Shown here: one piece after another, positions 15,124-24,459 of the stretch
How the letters are laid out: the number at the start of each line of letters is the position of its first letter
Numbering within the stretch: the stretch's first letter is position 1
DNA from: Myxococcales bacterium
Lineage (GTDB): Bacteria > Myxococcota_A > Polyangia > Polyangiales > Polyangiaceae
Assembly (NCBI GenBank): GCA_016794345.1
Contig: JAEUKE010000058.1
Coordinates: forward strand, 1 to 39,318
DNA: 39,318 nucleotides
Direction of reading: 5' to 3'
Notes under the pieces: generated by a model
Told to the model about the DNA's origin: nothing
Databases searched by the model: none
The model's input: only the letters and a program-made list of their open reading frames with translations
Position numbers and translations under genes: made by a program

Positions 15124-18100
15124 CCTTCTTCGTCGGCGCGTCCGCGGAGGAGCGGCTGCAGGCGGCGCTCGCGTTCCTCGCCGACCGGAGCCCCGCGGAG
15201 GAGGTCCTCGTCCTCGGGCCGTCGCGCGGCGCGATGGACGAGCTCGCGTTTGCCCACGCCCGCGCCTCGGGCGCGACGTTCGGCGTGCACCGCAAGACGC
15301 TCGGCGGCCTGGCCGCGGAGCTCGCGGCGCCCGCGCTCGCCGCGCAGGACGTCGCGCTCGCCGCGCCGCTCGCGACCCTCGCGATCGCCCAGGACGTCGT
15401 GAGGCGGGCGCTGGCCGAAGGCTCGATCCCGCTCCTCTCGCGCCGGCCGCCGGACGTGATGCAGAGCGCCGCGGAGAGCCCGGGCTTCGCGGCCGCGCTC
15501 CTGCGCACGATCGACGAGCTGCGGCTCGGCGCCGTCGACCCCGAGCGTCTGATGTCGATCGGCGGCCAGACCGCGGAGGTCGGCGCGCTGGCGCTCGCGT
15601 ACGGGCGCGAGCTCGAGGCGCGTGGCCTCGCCGACCGCGCGCGTGTGCTCGAGGCGGCCAGCTCCGTCGCGCCGGGCTCGCCGTTCTCGGCCCTGCCGGT
15701 CCTCGTCCTCGACGTCCCGATCCGCCATCGACGCGAAGCGCGCTTCGTCGAGACGCTCCTGGCGCTCGAGCGCGCGATCCTCGTCCTCGTACCCGAGGGG
15801 GACCGCGCGACGAGAAGGCACCTCGAGGCGATGGGGCGGCTCGGCCCCGCCCGGCTCGGCGCCTCGCGCCGCCCGGCTTCGGCCATCGAGTCGTTCCGCG
15901 CGAGGCTCTCCGACGAGGACGCGACCGTCGAGCTAAAAAATGACGATACGGTCACGATGTTTGCCGCGCCCGGTGAGGCGATCGAGGCGGTCGAGATCGC
16001 GCGCGCCATCCTCGCCGACGCTCGGCGCGGCGTCCCCTTCGAGCAGGTGGCCATCGCGCTCCGCGCCCGCGAGGCCTACGCCACACACGTCGAGGCCGCG
16101 CTCCACCGGGCGGGCATACCCGCTTATTTCGAGGGCGGCTCGCGCCGCCCCCACCCGTCCGGCCGCGCGCTGGCGCTGCTCCTCGCGTGCAAGATCGAGC
16201 GCGGCTCGGGCCGGCGCCTCGCCGAGTACCTCGCGACGGCCGAGCTCCCGCGTGTCGCGCGCACCGCGCCGGAGCCCACCCTGCCCGCGACGGAGGACCT
16301 CGGCCGCTTCGGCGACGGCGCGCCGATCGACGAGGACACCCCCGACGAGCCTTCGGATCGACAGATCGAGCGACCTTCGCTGCGTCGCTGGGAGCGCCTG
16401 CTCGGGGAGGCCGGCGTCACGCTCGCCGGCTCGAGCGTGAGCCTGTCGGAGTACGTCGCGCGCCGGCTCCGGAGCACACGAACGATCCTGGAGGACACGC
16501 TCGTCGCCTTGCCGGAGGAGGGCGCGTCCGCGCGGTCGCGCGCCGAGCGCGACGCGAGCGCGCTCGCCGACCTGGAGGTCTGCCTCGCCCCCGTGCTCCA
16601 GGCGCTCGACGCGATCCCGCTGGCGGGCACCTGGCGACAGATGCTCGACGCGCTGAGACAGGTCGCGTCGGTCTCGGTCCGCCGCCCCGAGCTCGTGCTC
16701 TCCGTGCTCGCCGAGCTCGAGCCCCTCACGCGCAGCGTCGAGCCCGTCGATCTCCAGGTGGTGCGCTCGGTCGTGGAGCCGCGCCTCGTGTCGATCGAGC
16801 GACCGCCCCCGGCGTCGCCGCGCGGCCGGGTCCTCGTCACCACCCCGTCCGGTCTGCGCGGTCGCGCTCGCGACGTCGTCCACGTGCCGGGCCTGGCGGA
16901 GCGAGTCTTCCCGGAGCGCGCCTACGAGGACCCGCTCCTCGTCGACGAGGTGCGGCGTGTGATCGACGAGGCGCTGCCCACGCAGGCCGACCGCGCGGCG
17001 CTCGAGCGCGAGCAGCTCCTCGTGGCCAGCGGCGCCGCGACGGGCCGCCTGCGTTTCTCCTACCCGCGGCTCGACGTCGACGCGGATCGCGCGCGTGTTC
17101 CGTCGCTCTTCGGGCTCGAGGTCGCGCGCGCGGCCCTCGGCGTGTTGCCCGATCTCGAGGCGATCGAGGCGAGCGCCCAGAACGCCGAGGGCGCGTCGCT
17201 CGCGTGGCCCGCGCCGCGTGATCCCGCGCTCGCCATCGACTCGGTGGAGGAGGAGCTCGCCTTCGTGGGCGAGCTCCTGACCACGCCGGCGAGCGCGAGC
17301 GGACGCGCGCGTTTCCTCCTCGCCTTCCACCCGCACGTCCGCTCGGCGCTCGCGATGCGATGGCGCCGTCACCACCACAAACGGCTCGGCTCGGCGGACG
17401 GCCTCTACCCGACGCGCGCCGTCACGAAACACTTCCTCGCCCTCCACCGGCTCAACGCGAGCCCGGTCTCGGCCTCCTTGCTGCAGGCGTTTGCGGCCTG
17501 TCCTTACCGCTACTACCTGCAGTCCATCGTGGGCCTCTCCGCGCGGACCGACCCGGTCCCCGTCGAGCGGCTCGATCCGGCGACGCTCGGCGCTCTCCAT
17601 CACCAGTGCCAGGCCGAGCTCGCGCGCCGGCTCTCCGCCGCGGGGATCTCGCCGTCGGACGCCGCGCACGTCGAAGAGGTCCGCGCGATCGCGTCGTCGG
17701 TCGTCCGCGAGCTCGCGGAGAAGGAGCGCGAGCGGCTGGAGCCGCTCCTGTCGGCCGTGTTCGATCGCGACGTCGCCCGCGTGGAGCGCGACCTCCTCGG
17801 CGCGCTCGCTGTGGATGCGGAGAAAAATGACGGTTTCGTTCCGCTCTTCGCCGAGCTCGGCTTCGGCCTGTCGCGCCCCGGGCTCGACCAGCGGAGCGTG
17901 CCCGAGCCCGTCCGCCTGCGCGGCGGCTACCTCCTGCGCGGCGCCATCGACCGCGTGGATCGCCGCCCTGACGGCGTGGTGCGCGTGACGGACTTCAAGA
18001 CGGGCAGGCTGCCGCAGGACATCAAGGGCTTCCTCGCCACCGGCGGCGGCAAGCTGAACCAGCCGCTCCTCTACGCGCTCGCGCTCGAGGCGCTCTCGGC

Positions 18101-18416
18101 TCGCCTCCTCGCCCCCGGTGACACCGTCGAGCGCGCGCGCTTCTTCTTCTCCACCGAGCGAGCCGGGTTCGAGACGAAGGAGGTGGAGCTCACGGACGAC
18201 AACAAGGCGCGTGGCATCCGCATCCTCGAGATCGTCGACCGCGCCGTCGATCGAGGCATCTTCTTCGCGCGCCCGCAGAAAGACGCCTGCAAGGGCTGCG
18301 ACTACCGCGAGGTATGTGGCCCCGACGAGGAGCGCCGCGCGCACTGGAAGAAACCCGAGGGGCTGGCCGAGCGAGCGCTCGACCACGATCTCGTCGCGCT
18401 GCGAGGCATGCCGTGA
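15120..18416 (+). CDS. addB: AddB-like PD-(D/E)XK nuclease subunit of a helicase-nuclease
   Basis: 1098 residues, the length of AddB subunits. With AddA it should process double-strand DNA ends for RecA-dependent repair. The N-terminus ('MTFFVGASAEERLQAAL') has the AddB/RecB-like fold start but no Walker A GxGKT/S, so like alphaproteobacterial AddB it should lack helicase activity. The C-terminal nuclease shows D958 and K960 in 'VTDFKTGRL'. Four Cys arranged for an iron-sulfur cluster are C794 ('ACPYRYYL') and C1057, C1060, C1066 ('CKGCDYREVC'). The ATG overlaps the dipeptidase stop, and the stop overlaps the addA GTG. Two copies of the dispersed palindromic motif lie inside (15939-15954; weaker at 17826-17841). 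Confidence 0.9.
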   Translation: MTFFVGASAEERLQAALAFLADRSPAEEVLVLGPSRGAMDELAFAHARASGATFGVHRKTLGGLAAELAAPALAAQDVALAAPLATLAIAQDVVRRALAEGSIPLLSRRPPDVMQSAAESPGFAAALLRTIDELRLGAVDPERLMSIGGQTAEVGALALAYGRELEARGLADRARVLEAASSVAPGSPFSALPVLVLDVPIRHRREARFVETLLALERAILVLVPEGDRATRRHLEAMGRLGPARLGASRRPASAIESFRARLSDEDATVELKNDDTVTMFAAPGEAIEAVEIARAILADARRGVPFEQVAIALRAREAYATHVEAALHRAGIPAYFEGGSRRPHPSGRALALLLACKIERGSGRRLAEYLATAELPRVARTAPEPTLPATEDLGRFGDGAPIDEDTPDEPSDRQIERPSLRRWERLLGEAGVTLAGSSVSLSEYVARRLRSTRTILEDTLVALPEEGASARSRAERDASALADLEVCLAPVLQALDAIPLAGTWRQMLDALRQVASVSVRRPELVLSVLAELEPLTRSVEPVDLQVVRSVVEPRLVSIERPPPASPRGRVLVTTPSGLRGRARDVVHVPGLAERVFPERAYEDPLLVDEVRRVIDEALPTQADRAALEREQLLVASGAATGRLRFSYPRLDVDADRARVPSLFGLEVARAALGVLPDLEAIEASAQNAEGASLAWPAPRDPALAIDSVEEELAFVGELLTTPASASGRARFLLAFHPHVRSALAMRWRRHHHKRLGSADGLYPTRAVTKHFLALHRLNASPVSASLLQAFAACPYRYYLQSIVGLSARTDPVPVERLDPATLGALHHQCQAELARRLSAAGISPSDAAHVEEVRAIASSVVRELAEKERERLEPLLSAVFDRDVARVERDLLGALAVDAEKNDGFVPLFAELGFGLSRPGLDQRSVPEPVRLRGGYLLRGAIDRVDRRPDGVVRVTDFKTGRLPQDIKGFLATGGGKLNQPLLYALALEALSARLLAPGDTVERARFFFSTERAGFETKEVELTDDNKARGIRILEIVDRAVDRGIFFARPQKDACKGCDYREVCGPDEERRAHWKKPEGLAERALDHDLVALRGMP
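15939..15954 (+). repeat. Dispersed palindromic motif, copy in addB
   Basis: AATGACGATACGGTCA, preceded by a run of A, encodes N-D-D-T-V with codons AAT and GAT that are unusual in this GC-rich gene. It has the same core and codon phase as copies in addA, the TusA-ferritin gene and the hydroxyacid dehydrogenase gene. Confidence 0.45.
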
Positions 18417-21400
18417 CCGACGCCGCGGCGCGCGAGCGCATCGAGCGCGACCTGGCGACCACCTTGATGGTCGAGGCGGCGGCAGGCACCGGGAAGACGA
18501 CGATGCTCGTCCGCCGGTTCGTCGCCTTGCTCCGGCAAGGAGCGGACGTGGGCTCGCTCGCCGCCCTGACCTTCACCGACAAGGCCGCGGGCGAGCTGAA
18601 GGTGCGCATCCGCGGCGTCGTCGAGTCCGAGCGCAGGCGCGCCGGAGACGCCGAGCGCGCGGCGCTGACCAGGGCCCTCGCGCGCCTCGAGGAGGCGAAG
18701 GTGTCGACAATCCACACCTTCGCGGCCGACCTCTTGCGCGAGCGTCCCATCGAAGCGGGCGTCGACCCGGCATTCGTCCCCATGTCGGAGGACGAGGCGA
18801 GCCTCGCGTTCGACGAGGCGTTCGGGCGCTGGCTGGAGGACGCGCTCGGCCGCGGCAAGGCGCCGATCGTCCGCGCGCTCGCGCGCAAGGAGATCGGCGT
18901 CGACAGGCTCCGGCGAGCCGCACGCGAGCTTGTCGGGCACCGCAGCATGACGACGCCCTGGCGGGCGCAGCCGTTCGATCTCCGCGCGGCGCTCGAGGGA
19001 ACACTGGCGGCGCTCCACGCGCTCGCTGGGCTCGTGGGCCGGAGCTCGTCGGGGAGCGATCCGCTGCGCAAAGATCTCTGGCCGGTCGTCGCGCTGGCCG
19101 ATCGCGTGCACCGGCTCCCCGAGGACGAGCTCGAGGCGGAGCTCGTGGCGCTGGCCAAGACACGCGACGTGATGAAGCCGCGCGCGGGTCGCGGCGGCTA
19201 CGCGCCCGGGATCACGCGGGAAGAGGTGCGGAGCGCACACGCGGACTTCGCCGAGGCGGTCGGCGCGCTGCAGCAGGGCGCGGACGCCGACCTGGCGACA
19301 CAGCTCCGCGGAGAGCTCTGGTCGGTGGTGGAGCGGTACGAGGCGATCAAGGCCAGCCGCGGCATCCTCGATTTCGACGATCTCCTCGAGCGCACACGGT
19401 CGCTCGTGGCCGGCGACCCGGAGGTGCGCCGCCGGTTCGCAGGTCGCCTGACACACGTCTTGGTGGACGAGTTCCAGGACACCGACCCGGCGCAGGCCGC
19501 GATCCTCCTCCTCCTCACGAGCGATCGGCCCAACGAGGCGGACCCGCTCGCGTCCCTGCCCGCCCCGGGCAAGCTCTTCGTCGTCGGCGATCCGAAGCAG
19601 AGCATCTACCGCTTCCGGCACGCCGACATCGCGACCTACGTGCACATCAAGAGCCTGGTGCTCGCGTCCGGCGGCGCGGTGCTCCAGCTCTCGCGGTCGT
19701 TCCGGAGCGTGCCGTCCATCCAGGCCTTCGTGAACGCGGCGTTCTCGGCCGCGTTCGACGGCGACGCGACCTCCCTGCAGGCGGAGCACGTGGCGCTCGA
19801 GCGCGCTCGCGAAGACATCGACGGGCAGCCGGCGGTGCTGGGCGTGCCCGTCCCGCAGCCGTACGGCAGCAGCGGCAAGCCCGCGAAGTACGCGCTGCGC
19901 GCGTCGTATCCGACCGCGCTGGCTGGCTTCATCGAGTGGCTCGTCCGCGAGAGCCCTTACAAGGTCCGGCGCCATGACGGCGCGCTCGAGCCGGTCACCC
20001 CGGGCGACGTCTGCGTGCTCTTCCGGCAAGTCGGCGGCTTCGGGGAGTCCGCCGTTCGCGAGCTCACCGGCGCGCTCTCGCAGCGTGGGATCCCGTTTGC
20101 CGTCGTCGGATCGGCGAGCACGCTCGAGCTCGACGAGATCCGCGGCGTCGTGAGCGCGCTCCGCGCGGTCGAGCACCCGGGCGACGCGCTCGTGGTCTAC
20201 GCGGCGCTCAAGGGCTTCCTCTTCGGGATCTCCGACGAGCTGCTCCTCGAGTACAAGACGCGTTACGGCGCCTTCGACGCGCTCGCGCGACCGCGTACGG
20301 CGCTCCCCCAAGATCTCGTCCCGGTCGGTCACGCGCTCGCGCTCTTGGGCGGGCTGCACCTGCGCCGCAACGTGAGGCCTCCTGCGGAGACGCTCTTCGA
20401 GCTGCTCGCGGCCACCCGAGGGCACCTCACCCTCGCGCTCTCGCCGAGCGCGGAGCAGGCCATGACCGACCTGGCGAGCCTGGCCCAGCGCGCGGTCAAA
20501 CACGAGCGGCGCGGCGGCTTGTCGTACCGCGCCTTCATCGACGACCTGGTGGACTCCGCGGCCCCCGCCGCGGCGAGCGAGTGGGACGTCCACGGCAAAG
20601 GCGTACGCATCATGACGGCGCACCGGGCCAAGGGCCTCGAGTTTCCGGTCGTCGCGATCGGCGATCCGGCGTCGCCGGGCTCGCGCTCCCCCGACAAGGT
20701 CGTCTCGGTGCGCGAGAAGCTCGCGGCCCTGGAGCTCGCTGGCCTCGCGCCGTGGGAGCTGATCGAGCGCGCGGACATCGAGGCGAAGCGGCTCGACGCG
20801 GAGGCCGTCCGCCTCGCTTACGTCGCCGCCACGCGCGCCCGCGACCTGCTCCTCTTGCCCTTCGTGGGGGACGACGTCCGCTTCCCGGAGGACGGCTGGG
20901 TCGCCCCGCTGACCCGCGCGCTGAGCCCGACGAGCCCCCGCGCCCCGCTCCGGAAGGAGCCGTGGGTGAAAGGTGACGATACTGTCATTCGCGATCAGGT
21001 GGGCTCAGCCGAGCCGTCGGCCCGCACCATCGCGCCTGGGGTCCACGCCATGCCCTGGGGGGAGGCCGCGTTCTTCGATCCCCGCGCGCTCCCCGAGAAG
21101 CCGACGACGAAGGGGGTCGTGGGCGAGGAGCTCCTCGCGGAGGGGGCGCCTGAGGCGACGGTGCGCGCCGACGAGGCGCGGCTGGCGACCATCCGCGCGT
21201 CGAGGGCGAGCGCCGTGGCCGCCGCATCCGTCCCGAGCCTCGCCGTGCAGACAGTCACCGCGCGCGCTCACGCCCTGGGGCAGGTGGGCCGGCCCCCGGT
21301 CGCCGTCGAGAAGGTCCCGCGCGCGGGCGCGCGCCCGGGCGGCGCTCGTTTCGGCACGCTCGTGCATCAGCTGCTGGCCAGCGGTCCGCTCGACCTCGAG

Positions 21401-21784
21401 GCGAGCCAGGCCGAGAAGCTCGCGGTGGCGCTCGGTGCGCTCCTGGGCGCGACCGCAGACGAGATCGAGGCCGCGGCGCGCGCGGCGATCGCCGCCTCCG
21501 CTCACCCGCTCCTCGTCCGGGCGCGCGCGGCGCGCGAGCGCGGCGGCCTCCGGCGCGAGGTCCCCGTGGTGCTCTTCGTCGACGAGCGCTCCGTCGTCGA
21601 CGGCGTCGTCGACCTCGCCTTCGAGGAGGACGGCGCCTGGGTGGTGGTCGACTACAAGACCGACGATCCCGACCGGATCGGCGACGAGCGCCTCGCCGCG
21701 TACGCCAGGCAGGTGGATCTCTACCGCGAGGCGATCACACGGACGACGGGCAGACCCGCCAGCGCCGCGCTGTTCTTCGTCTGA
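18413..21784 (+). CDS. addA: AddA-like UvrD/Rep family helicase-nuclease
   Basis: 1123 residues from a GTG overlapping the addB stop (GTGA). It is a superfamily 1A 3'-5' helicase with a C-terminal nuclease. Visible motifs are Walker A 'AAAGTGKTT' (22-30), motif II 'DEFQDTD' (352-358), 'VVGDPKQSIYRFRHADI' just after it, 'MTAHRAKGLEFPVV' (motif V region), 'AYVAATRARD' (motif VI) and the nuclease 'VVDYKTDD' with D1080 and K1082. It is the motor partner of the upstream AddB, and the dimer substitutes for RecBCD. Bases 20972-20989 carry a copy of the dispersed palindromic motif within a less conserved stretch. A possible small lipoprotein gene follows after 32 bases. Confidence 0.93.
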   Translation: MTDAAARERIERDLATTLMVEAAAGTGKTTMLVRRFVALLRQGADVGSLAALTFTDKAAGELKVRIRGVVESERRRAGDAERAALTRALARLEEAKVSTIHTFAADLLRERPIEAGVDPAFVPMSEDEASLAFDEAFGRWLEDALGRGKAPIVRALARKEIGVDRLRRAARELVGHRSMTTPWRAQPFDLRAALEGTLAALHALAGLVGRSSSGSDPLRKDLWPVVALADRVHRLPEDELEAELVALAKTRDVMKPRAGRGGYAPGITREEVRSAHADFAEAVGALQQGADADLATQLRGELWSVVERYEAIKASRGILDFDDLLERTRSLVAGDPEVRRRFAGRLTHVLVDEFQDTDPAQAAILLLLTSDRPNEADPLASLPAPGKLFVVGDPKQSIYRFRHADIATYVHIKSLVLASGGAVLQLSRSFRSVPSIQAFVNAAFSAAFDGDATSLQAEHVALERAREDIDGQPAVLGVPVPQPYGSSGKPAKYALRASYPTALAGFIEWLVRESPYKVRRHDGALEPVTPGDVCVLFRQVGGFGESAVRELTGALSQRGIPFAVVGSASTLELDEIRGVVSALRAVEHPGDALVVYAALKGFLFGISDELLLEYKTRYGAFDALARPRTALPQDLVPVGHALALLGGLHLRRNVRPPAETLFELLAATRGHLTLALSPSAEQAMTDLASLAQRAVKHERRGGLSYRAFIDDLVDSAAPAAASEWDVHGKGVRIMTAHRAKGLEFPVVAIGDPASPGSRSPDKVVSVREKLAALELAGLAPWELIERADIEAKRLDAEAVRLAYVAATRARDLLLLPFVGDDVRFPEDGWVAPLTRALSPTSPRAPLRKEPWVKGDDTVIRDQVGSAEPSARTIAPGVHAMPWGEAAFFDPRALPEKPTTKGVVGEELLAEGAPEATVRADEARLATIRASRASAVAAASVPSLAVQTVTARAHALGQVGRPPVAVEKVPRAGARPGGARFGTLVHQLLASGPLDLEASQAEKLAVALGALLGATADEIEAAARAAIAASAHPLLVRARAARERGGLRREVPVVLFVDERSVVDGVVDLAFEEDGAWVVVDYKTDDPDRIGDERLAAYARQVDLYREAITRTTGRPASAALFFV
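20972..20989 (+). repeat. Dispersed palindromic motif, copy in addA
   Basis: GGTGACGATACTGTCATT encodes G-D-D-T-V-I and is AT-rich against its surroundings. The core TGAC...GTCA is an inverted repeat with a six-base centre and is shared with the other copies. Confidence 0.45.
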
Positions 21785-21816
21785 GGCCGCTCGACAACGC
21801 GCCTCCCGGGACCAAA

Positions 21817-22098
21817 ATGGAGCCCGTGGATCGCTCGCGCTGGTGCTGGCTCGCGCCGACGGCCTTGGGTGCCCTCGTGGCCTGTGGCCCCGCGCCCGGC
21901 TGGGTGGAGGAGCCGGAGGAGCAGGCGCCGCCCGCGGTCCTGCCCGCGTCGGACGTCCCCTCCGGTCCGGGCGCGACAGGGGCCGGTTGCTCCATCTCCA
22001 CCCCGGCCGCGCGCCTCCAGGGCCGGATGAGCCGGCAGACCTCGGTGGAGGGGATGAACACGCTCGCCTGCCCGAGCCCCTCCGAGCCGGGCAGGTGA
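21817..22098 (+). CDS. Possible small lipoprotein
   Basis: 93 residues. 'WCWLAPTALGALVAC' looks like a signal segment with a lipobox (LVAC), followed by a low-complexity Pro/Glu/Ala-rich mature region. The gene starts 32 bases after addA on the same strand and ends 11 bases before the convergent RCC1 gene stop, so it fills the gap neatly. No domain is recognised. Support is positional plus the signal only, so it may be a spurious frame in GC-rich DNA. Confidence 0.45.
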   Translation: MEPVDRSRWCWLAPTALGALVACGPAPGWVEEPEEQAPPAVLPASDVPSGPGATGAGCSISTPAARLQGRMSRQTSVEGMNTLACPSPSEPGR

Positions 22099-22108
22099 GC
22101 GCCGGGCC

Positions 22109-23416
22109 TCAGGGCCCGACCACGAAGGCGGTGACCTGCGCCATCTCTCCCGGCGCGTCCCCCAGCCCGCCGCCCAGCGGGCCGCCGCCCCAACACCAGA
22201 CGGCCCCGCCCGATAGCACACACGTGGCGAGCTCGTCGCCCCCGCCGCCGGCGACCCCGGTCACGCCCAGGGCCGGGGCCAGCGCGTCGCCGGTCATCAC
22301 GCCGCGGTCACCCGCGGCGTCGAGCCCCAGCTGACCGACATCGTTTCGACCCCAACAAATGACGGATTCGTCTTGCATGACGGCGCAGAAGTGGAAGCCG
22401 CCGGCGAAGAGGCCCTTGGCAGGCCCGCCGAGCGGGACGGCGGGGAGCGCGTCGCCCATCTCGCCGGGCTCGTTGCCGACGTCTTCGTTGGTGGAGCCGA
22501 GGCCGTATTTGCCGTAGCCCCAGCACTTGACGACGCCGTTCGGGGCGAGCGCGCAGCTCGACCGGTGGCCGAGGGCGAGGGCGGCGATGTCCGCTTGGTC
22601 GGGGGCGGGCCCGAAGTCGGAGCCGAGGTCGACCCAGGGCATGGCGTCGCCGAGCTCGGTCGGCCCGAGCGGGCTCGTGTCCCCGCGCCCGAGCGCGCCG
22701 ACGCCGTTGTAGCCCCAGCACTTGAGGCCCGAACGCGAGCCGCCGAGCACCACACACACGTGTGCGCCGCCCGGCCCGCCGATCTCGATCTCCTTCGGGA
22801 CGAGCCCCGCGCCGACGTCGACGGGGACCGTGGGGCGGGGCACGTTCACCGCGGTCTCCGTCGGACCGAGCTGGCCGTAGCTGTTGTTGCCCCAACACGT
22901 CACCCGGTCGTCCGTTCCGATGACACACGTGGTGCCCTGTCCGGCCGCGATGGTGCGGGCCCGGAGCGGCTGCCCGTCGGCGCCGAGCACCGGAGGCAAC
23001 GCGTCGCCGGTCTCCGACGGGGCGCCGCCGCGCGAGGTCGTGTCGCCCTGGCCCAGCTGGCCCGAGCCGTTTTGTCCCCAGCACTTGACGGTGCTGTCAT
23101 CGAGCAGGACACACGTGAACTGCGGCCCCGCGGCCACGGCGGTGGCGGTCCGGCCCGCGCCGAGATCCACGAACGCCGGCCCCTCCGCGACCGCGTCGAT
23201 CGATCGCGTGTGACCCTGGCCGAGCTGGCCGGCCTCGTTCGCGCCCCAGCACGCGACCTTGCCCTGCTCCGTCAGCGCACACGCGTGGCCCTCTCCGACG
23301 CGAACTGCGACCGGCTCGTCACAGTCCGTGCAGGCGGGCTCGGGTGGGTCGTCGCCCGAGCACGCGGTCGCGGCCGAGACGAGGAGCAAGGAGAGCAGTC
23401 GCGTCGTGCGATGCAC
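22109..23416 (-). CDS. RCC1-repeat beta-propeller lipoprotein
   Basis: 435 residues from a GTG start giving 'MHRTTRLLSLLLVSAATAC', a clear lipoprotein signal with Cys19. The mature part carries seven repeats of the RCC1 type, each with a C-W-G core: 'VACWGANEAGQLGQG', 'VKCWGQNGSGQLGQGD', 'VTCWGNNSYGQLG', 'LKCWGYNGVGALGRGD', 'VKCWGYGKYGLGS', 'VICWGRNDVGQLGLD' and 'VWCWGGGPLGGGLGD'. Seven repeats make one complete propeller. In eukaryotes RCC1 is a Ran exchange factor, but the secreted bacterial versions have no known exchange role and probably act in surface binding. Relatives of the dispersed palindromic motif occur at 22358-22373 and 23084-23101. Confidence 0.9.
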   Translation of the reverse strand: MHRTTRLLSLLLVSAATACSGDDPPEPACTDCDEPVAVRVGEGHACALTEQGKVACWGANEAGQLGQGHTRSIDAVAEGPAFVDLGAGRTATAVAAGPQFTCVLLDDSTVKCWGQNGSGQLGQGDTTSRGGAPSETGDALPPVLGADGQPLRARTIAAGQGTTCVIGTDDRVTCWGNNSYGQLGPTETAVNVPRPTVPVDVGAGLVPKEIEIGGPGGAHVCVVLGGSRSGLKCWGYNGVGALGRGDTSPLGPTELGDAMPWVDLGSDFGPAPDQADIAALALGHRSSCALAPNGVVKCWGYGKYGLGSTNEDVGNEPGEMGDALPAVPLGGPAKGLFAGGFHFCAVMQDESVICWGRNDVGQLGLDAAGDRGVMTGDALAPALGVTGVAGGGGDELATCVLSGGAVWCWGGGPLGGGLGDAPGEMAQVTAFVVGP

Positions 23417-23441
23417 CGACAAGAGTGTATCGTGCTCGGGA

Positions 23442-24449
23442 TTGGAAGGCTCGGCACCGCGACGCATCGTCACCCTCGGGGGTGGGCACGGGCAGGCCAT
23501 GTTGCTCGGCGCGCTCTCGGGGCTCGCGTGTGATCTCGCGGCGGTCGTCTCGGTGGCGGACGACGGCGGCTGCTCCGGCCAGCTGCGACGGGAGCTCGGC
23601 ATGCCGCCGCCTGGCGACGTCCGCCGGTGCCTGTCGACGCTGGCGCGAAACCGCGAGGCCGCGGCGCTCGTCGAGCAGCGCATCGAGGTGGGGCCCGCGA
23701 AGGGCCGGTGCGTGGGCAACCTGGCGCTCGCCGAGCTGACGGTGGAGCTGGGCACGCTGACGCGGGCGGCCAGGCGGATGGCCGGGCTGCTCGCCACGAC
23801 GGGCCGGGTGCTGCCGGTGGCGGACGTCGCAGGGACGCTCGCCGTCTACGACATGGAGCACGGTCAGGTGGACGGCGAGTCGCGCATCGAGCGCCTGAGC
23901 GGCAACGCGGTGGTCGCGGCGGTGCACGGGCCGGAGCAAGCGACGGACGCCGCGCTCGAGGTGATCGCCGACGCCGATCTCCTGCTGTTCGGCCCTGGAA
24001 GCTTCGTGGGCTCCACGCTGGCCGTCCTCGCCACCGGCGACGTCGCGCGGGCCGTCGCGGAGTCGAGCGCCCGCCGGGTCCTCGTCCGCAACGTCGCGCG
24101 GGAGGAGCACACCAACGTCCCCGGCGCCGTCGACTTCGACGATCACGAGCGCCTCTTCCGCGATCACCTGGTCATCGGCACGCTGGGCGAGCCGGTCCCG
24201 TTCGACGTGCTGACCGACGCGCCGCAGGCGGGCACCTTCCACCGGGCGGACGGCACGCGGGAGCTCCTCTTCTCGGTGGCCTCGCCCGGGCTTCGCAAAC
24301 ACGACGGCGACAAGCTCCGCGCCGCGCTCGCGCATCATTTCGATCTCGCCCCACGAAGCGAGCTCCCGCCCAGCATCCATTACGGATCTGCCGTGCGGGA
24401 AATCGAGGCGCTCGCTGCCCGGGCGCTCGCGCGAATCGGCCTCGTGTAG
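23442..24449 (+). CDS. YvcK/CofD-like protein
   Basis: 335 residues from TTG 23442, giving eight residues before the conserved nucleotide-binding 'RIVTLGGGHGQAMLL'. GTG 23406 is an alternative with a better-placed purine run, but it would overlap the divergent RCC1 start. Other family motifs are 'VSVADDGGCSGQLRRELGMPPPGDVRRCL', 'CVGNLALAEL' and 'LLFGPGSFVGSTLAVL'. YvcK proteins bind UDP-GlcNAc and affect central carbon and cell-wall metabolism; the CofD branch makes coenzyme F420. No cofC or fbiC gene is nearby, so the YvcK group is favoured. A membrane Ser/Thr kinase gene follows 10 bases downstream; YvcK homologues elsewhere are known substrates of such kinases. Confidence 0.82.
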   Translation: MEGSAPRRIVTLGGGHGQAMLLGALSGLACDLAAVVSVADDGGCSGQLRRELGMPPPGDVRRCLSTLARNREAAALVEQRIEVGPAKGRCVGNLALAELTVELGTLTRAARRMAGLLATTGRVLPVADVAGTLAVYDMEHGQVDGESRIERLSGNAVVAAVHGPEQATDAALEVIADADLLLFGPGSFVGSTLAVLATGDVARAVAESSARRVLVRNVAREEHTNVPGAVDFDDHERLFRDHLVIGTLGEPVPFDVLTDAPQAGTFHRADGTRELLFSVASPGLRKHDGDKLRAALAHHFDLAPRSELPPSIHYGSAVREIEALAARALARIGLV

Positions 24450-24459
24450 CATCCGCTGG

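Noticed and set aside
18302..20623. Open frame of over 750 codons on the minus strand across addA
   Set aside because: It is antisense to a helicase gene with all expected motifs; the composition is that of a shadow frame.
15120..21784. AddAB as part of an anti-phage island
   Set aside because: No restriction, toxin, integrase or other defence gene lies nearby; AddAB is a housekeeping repair system in many bacteria.
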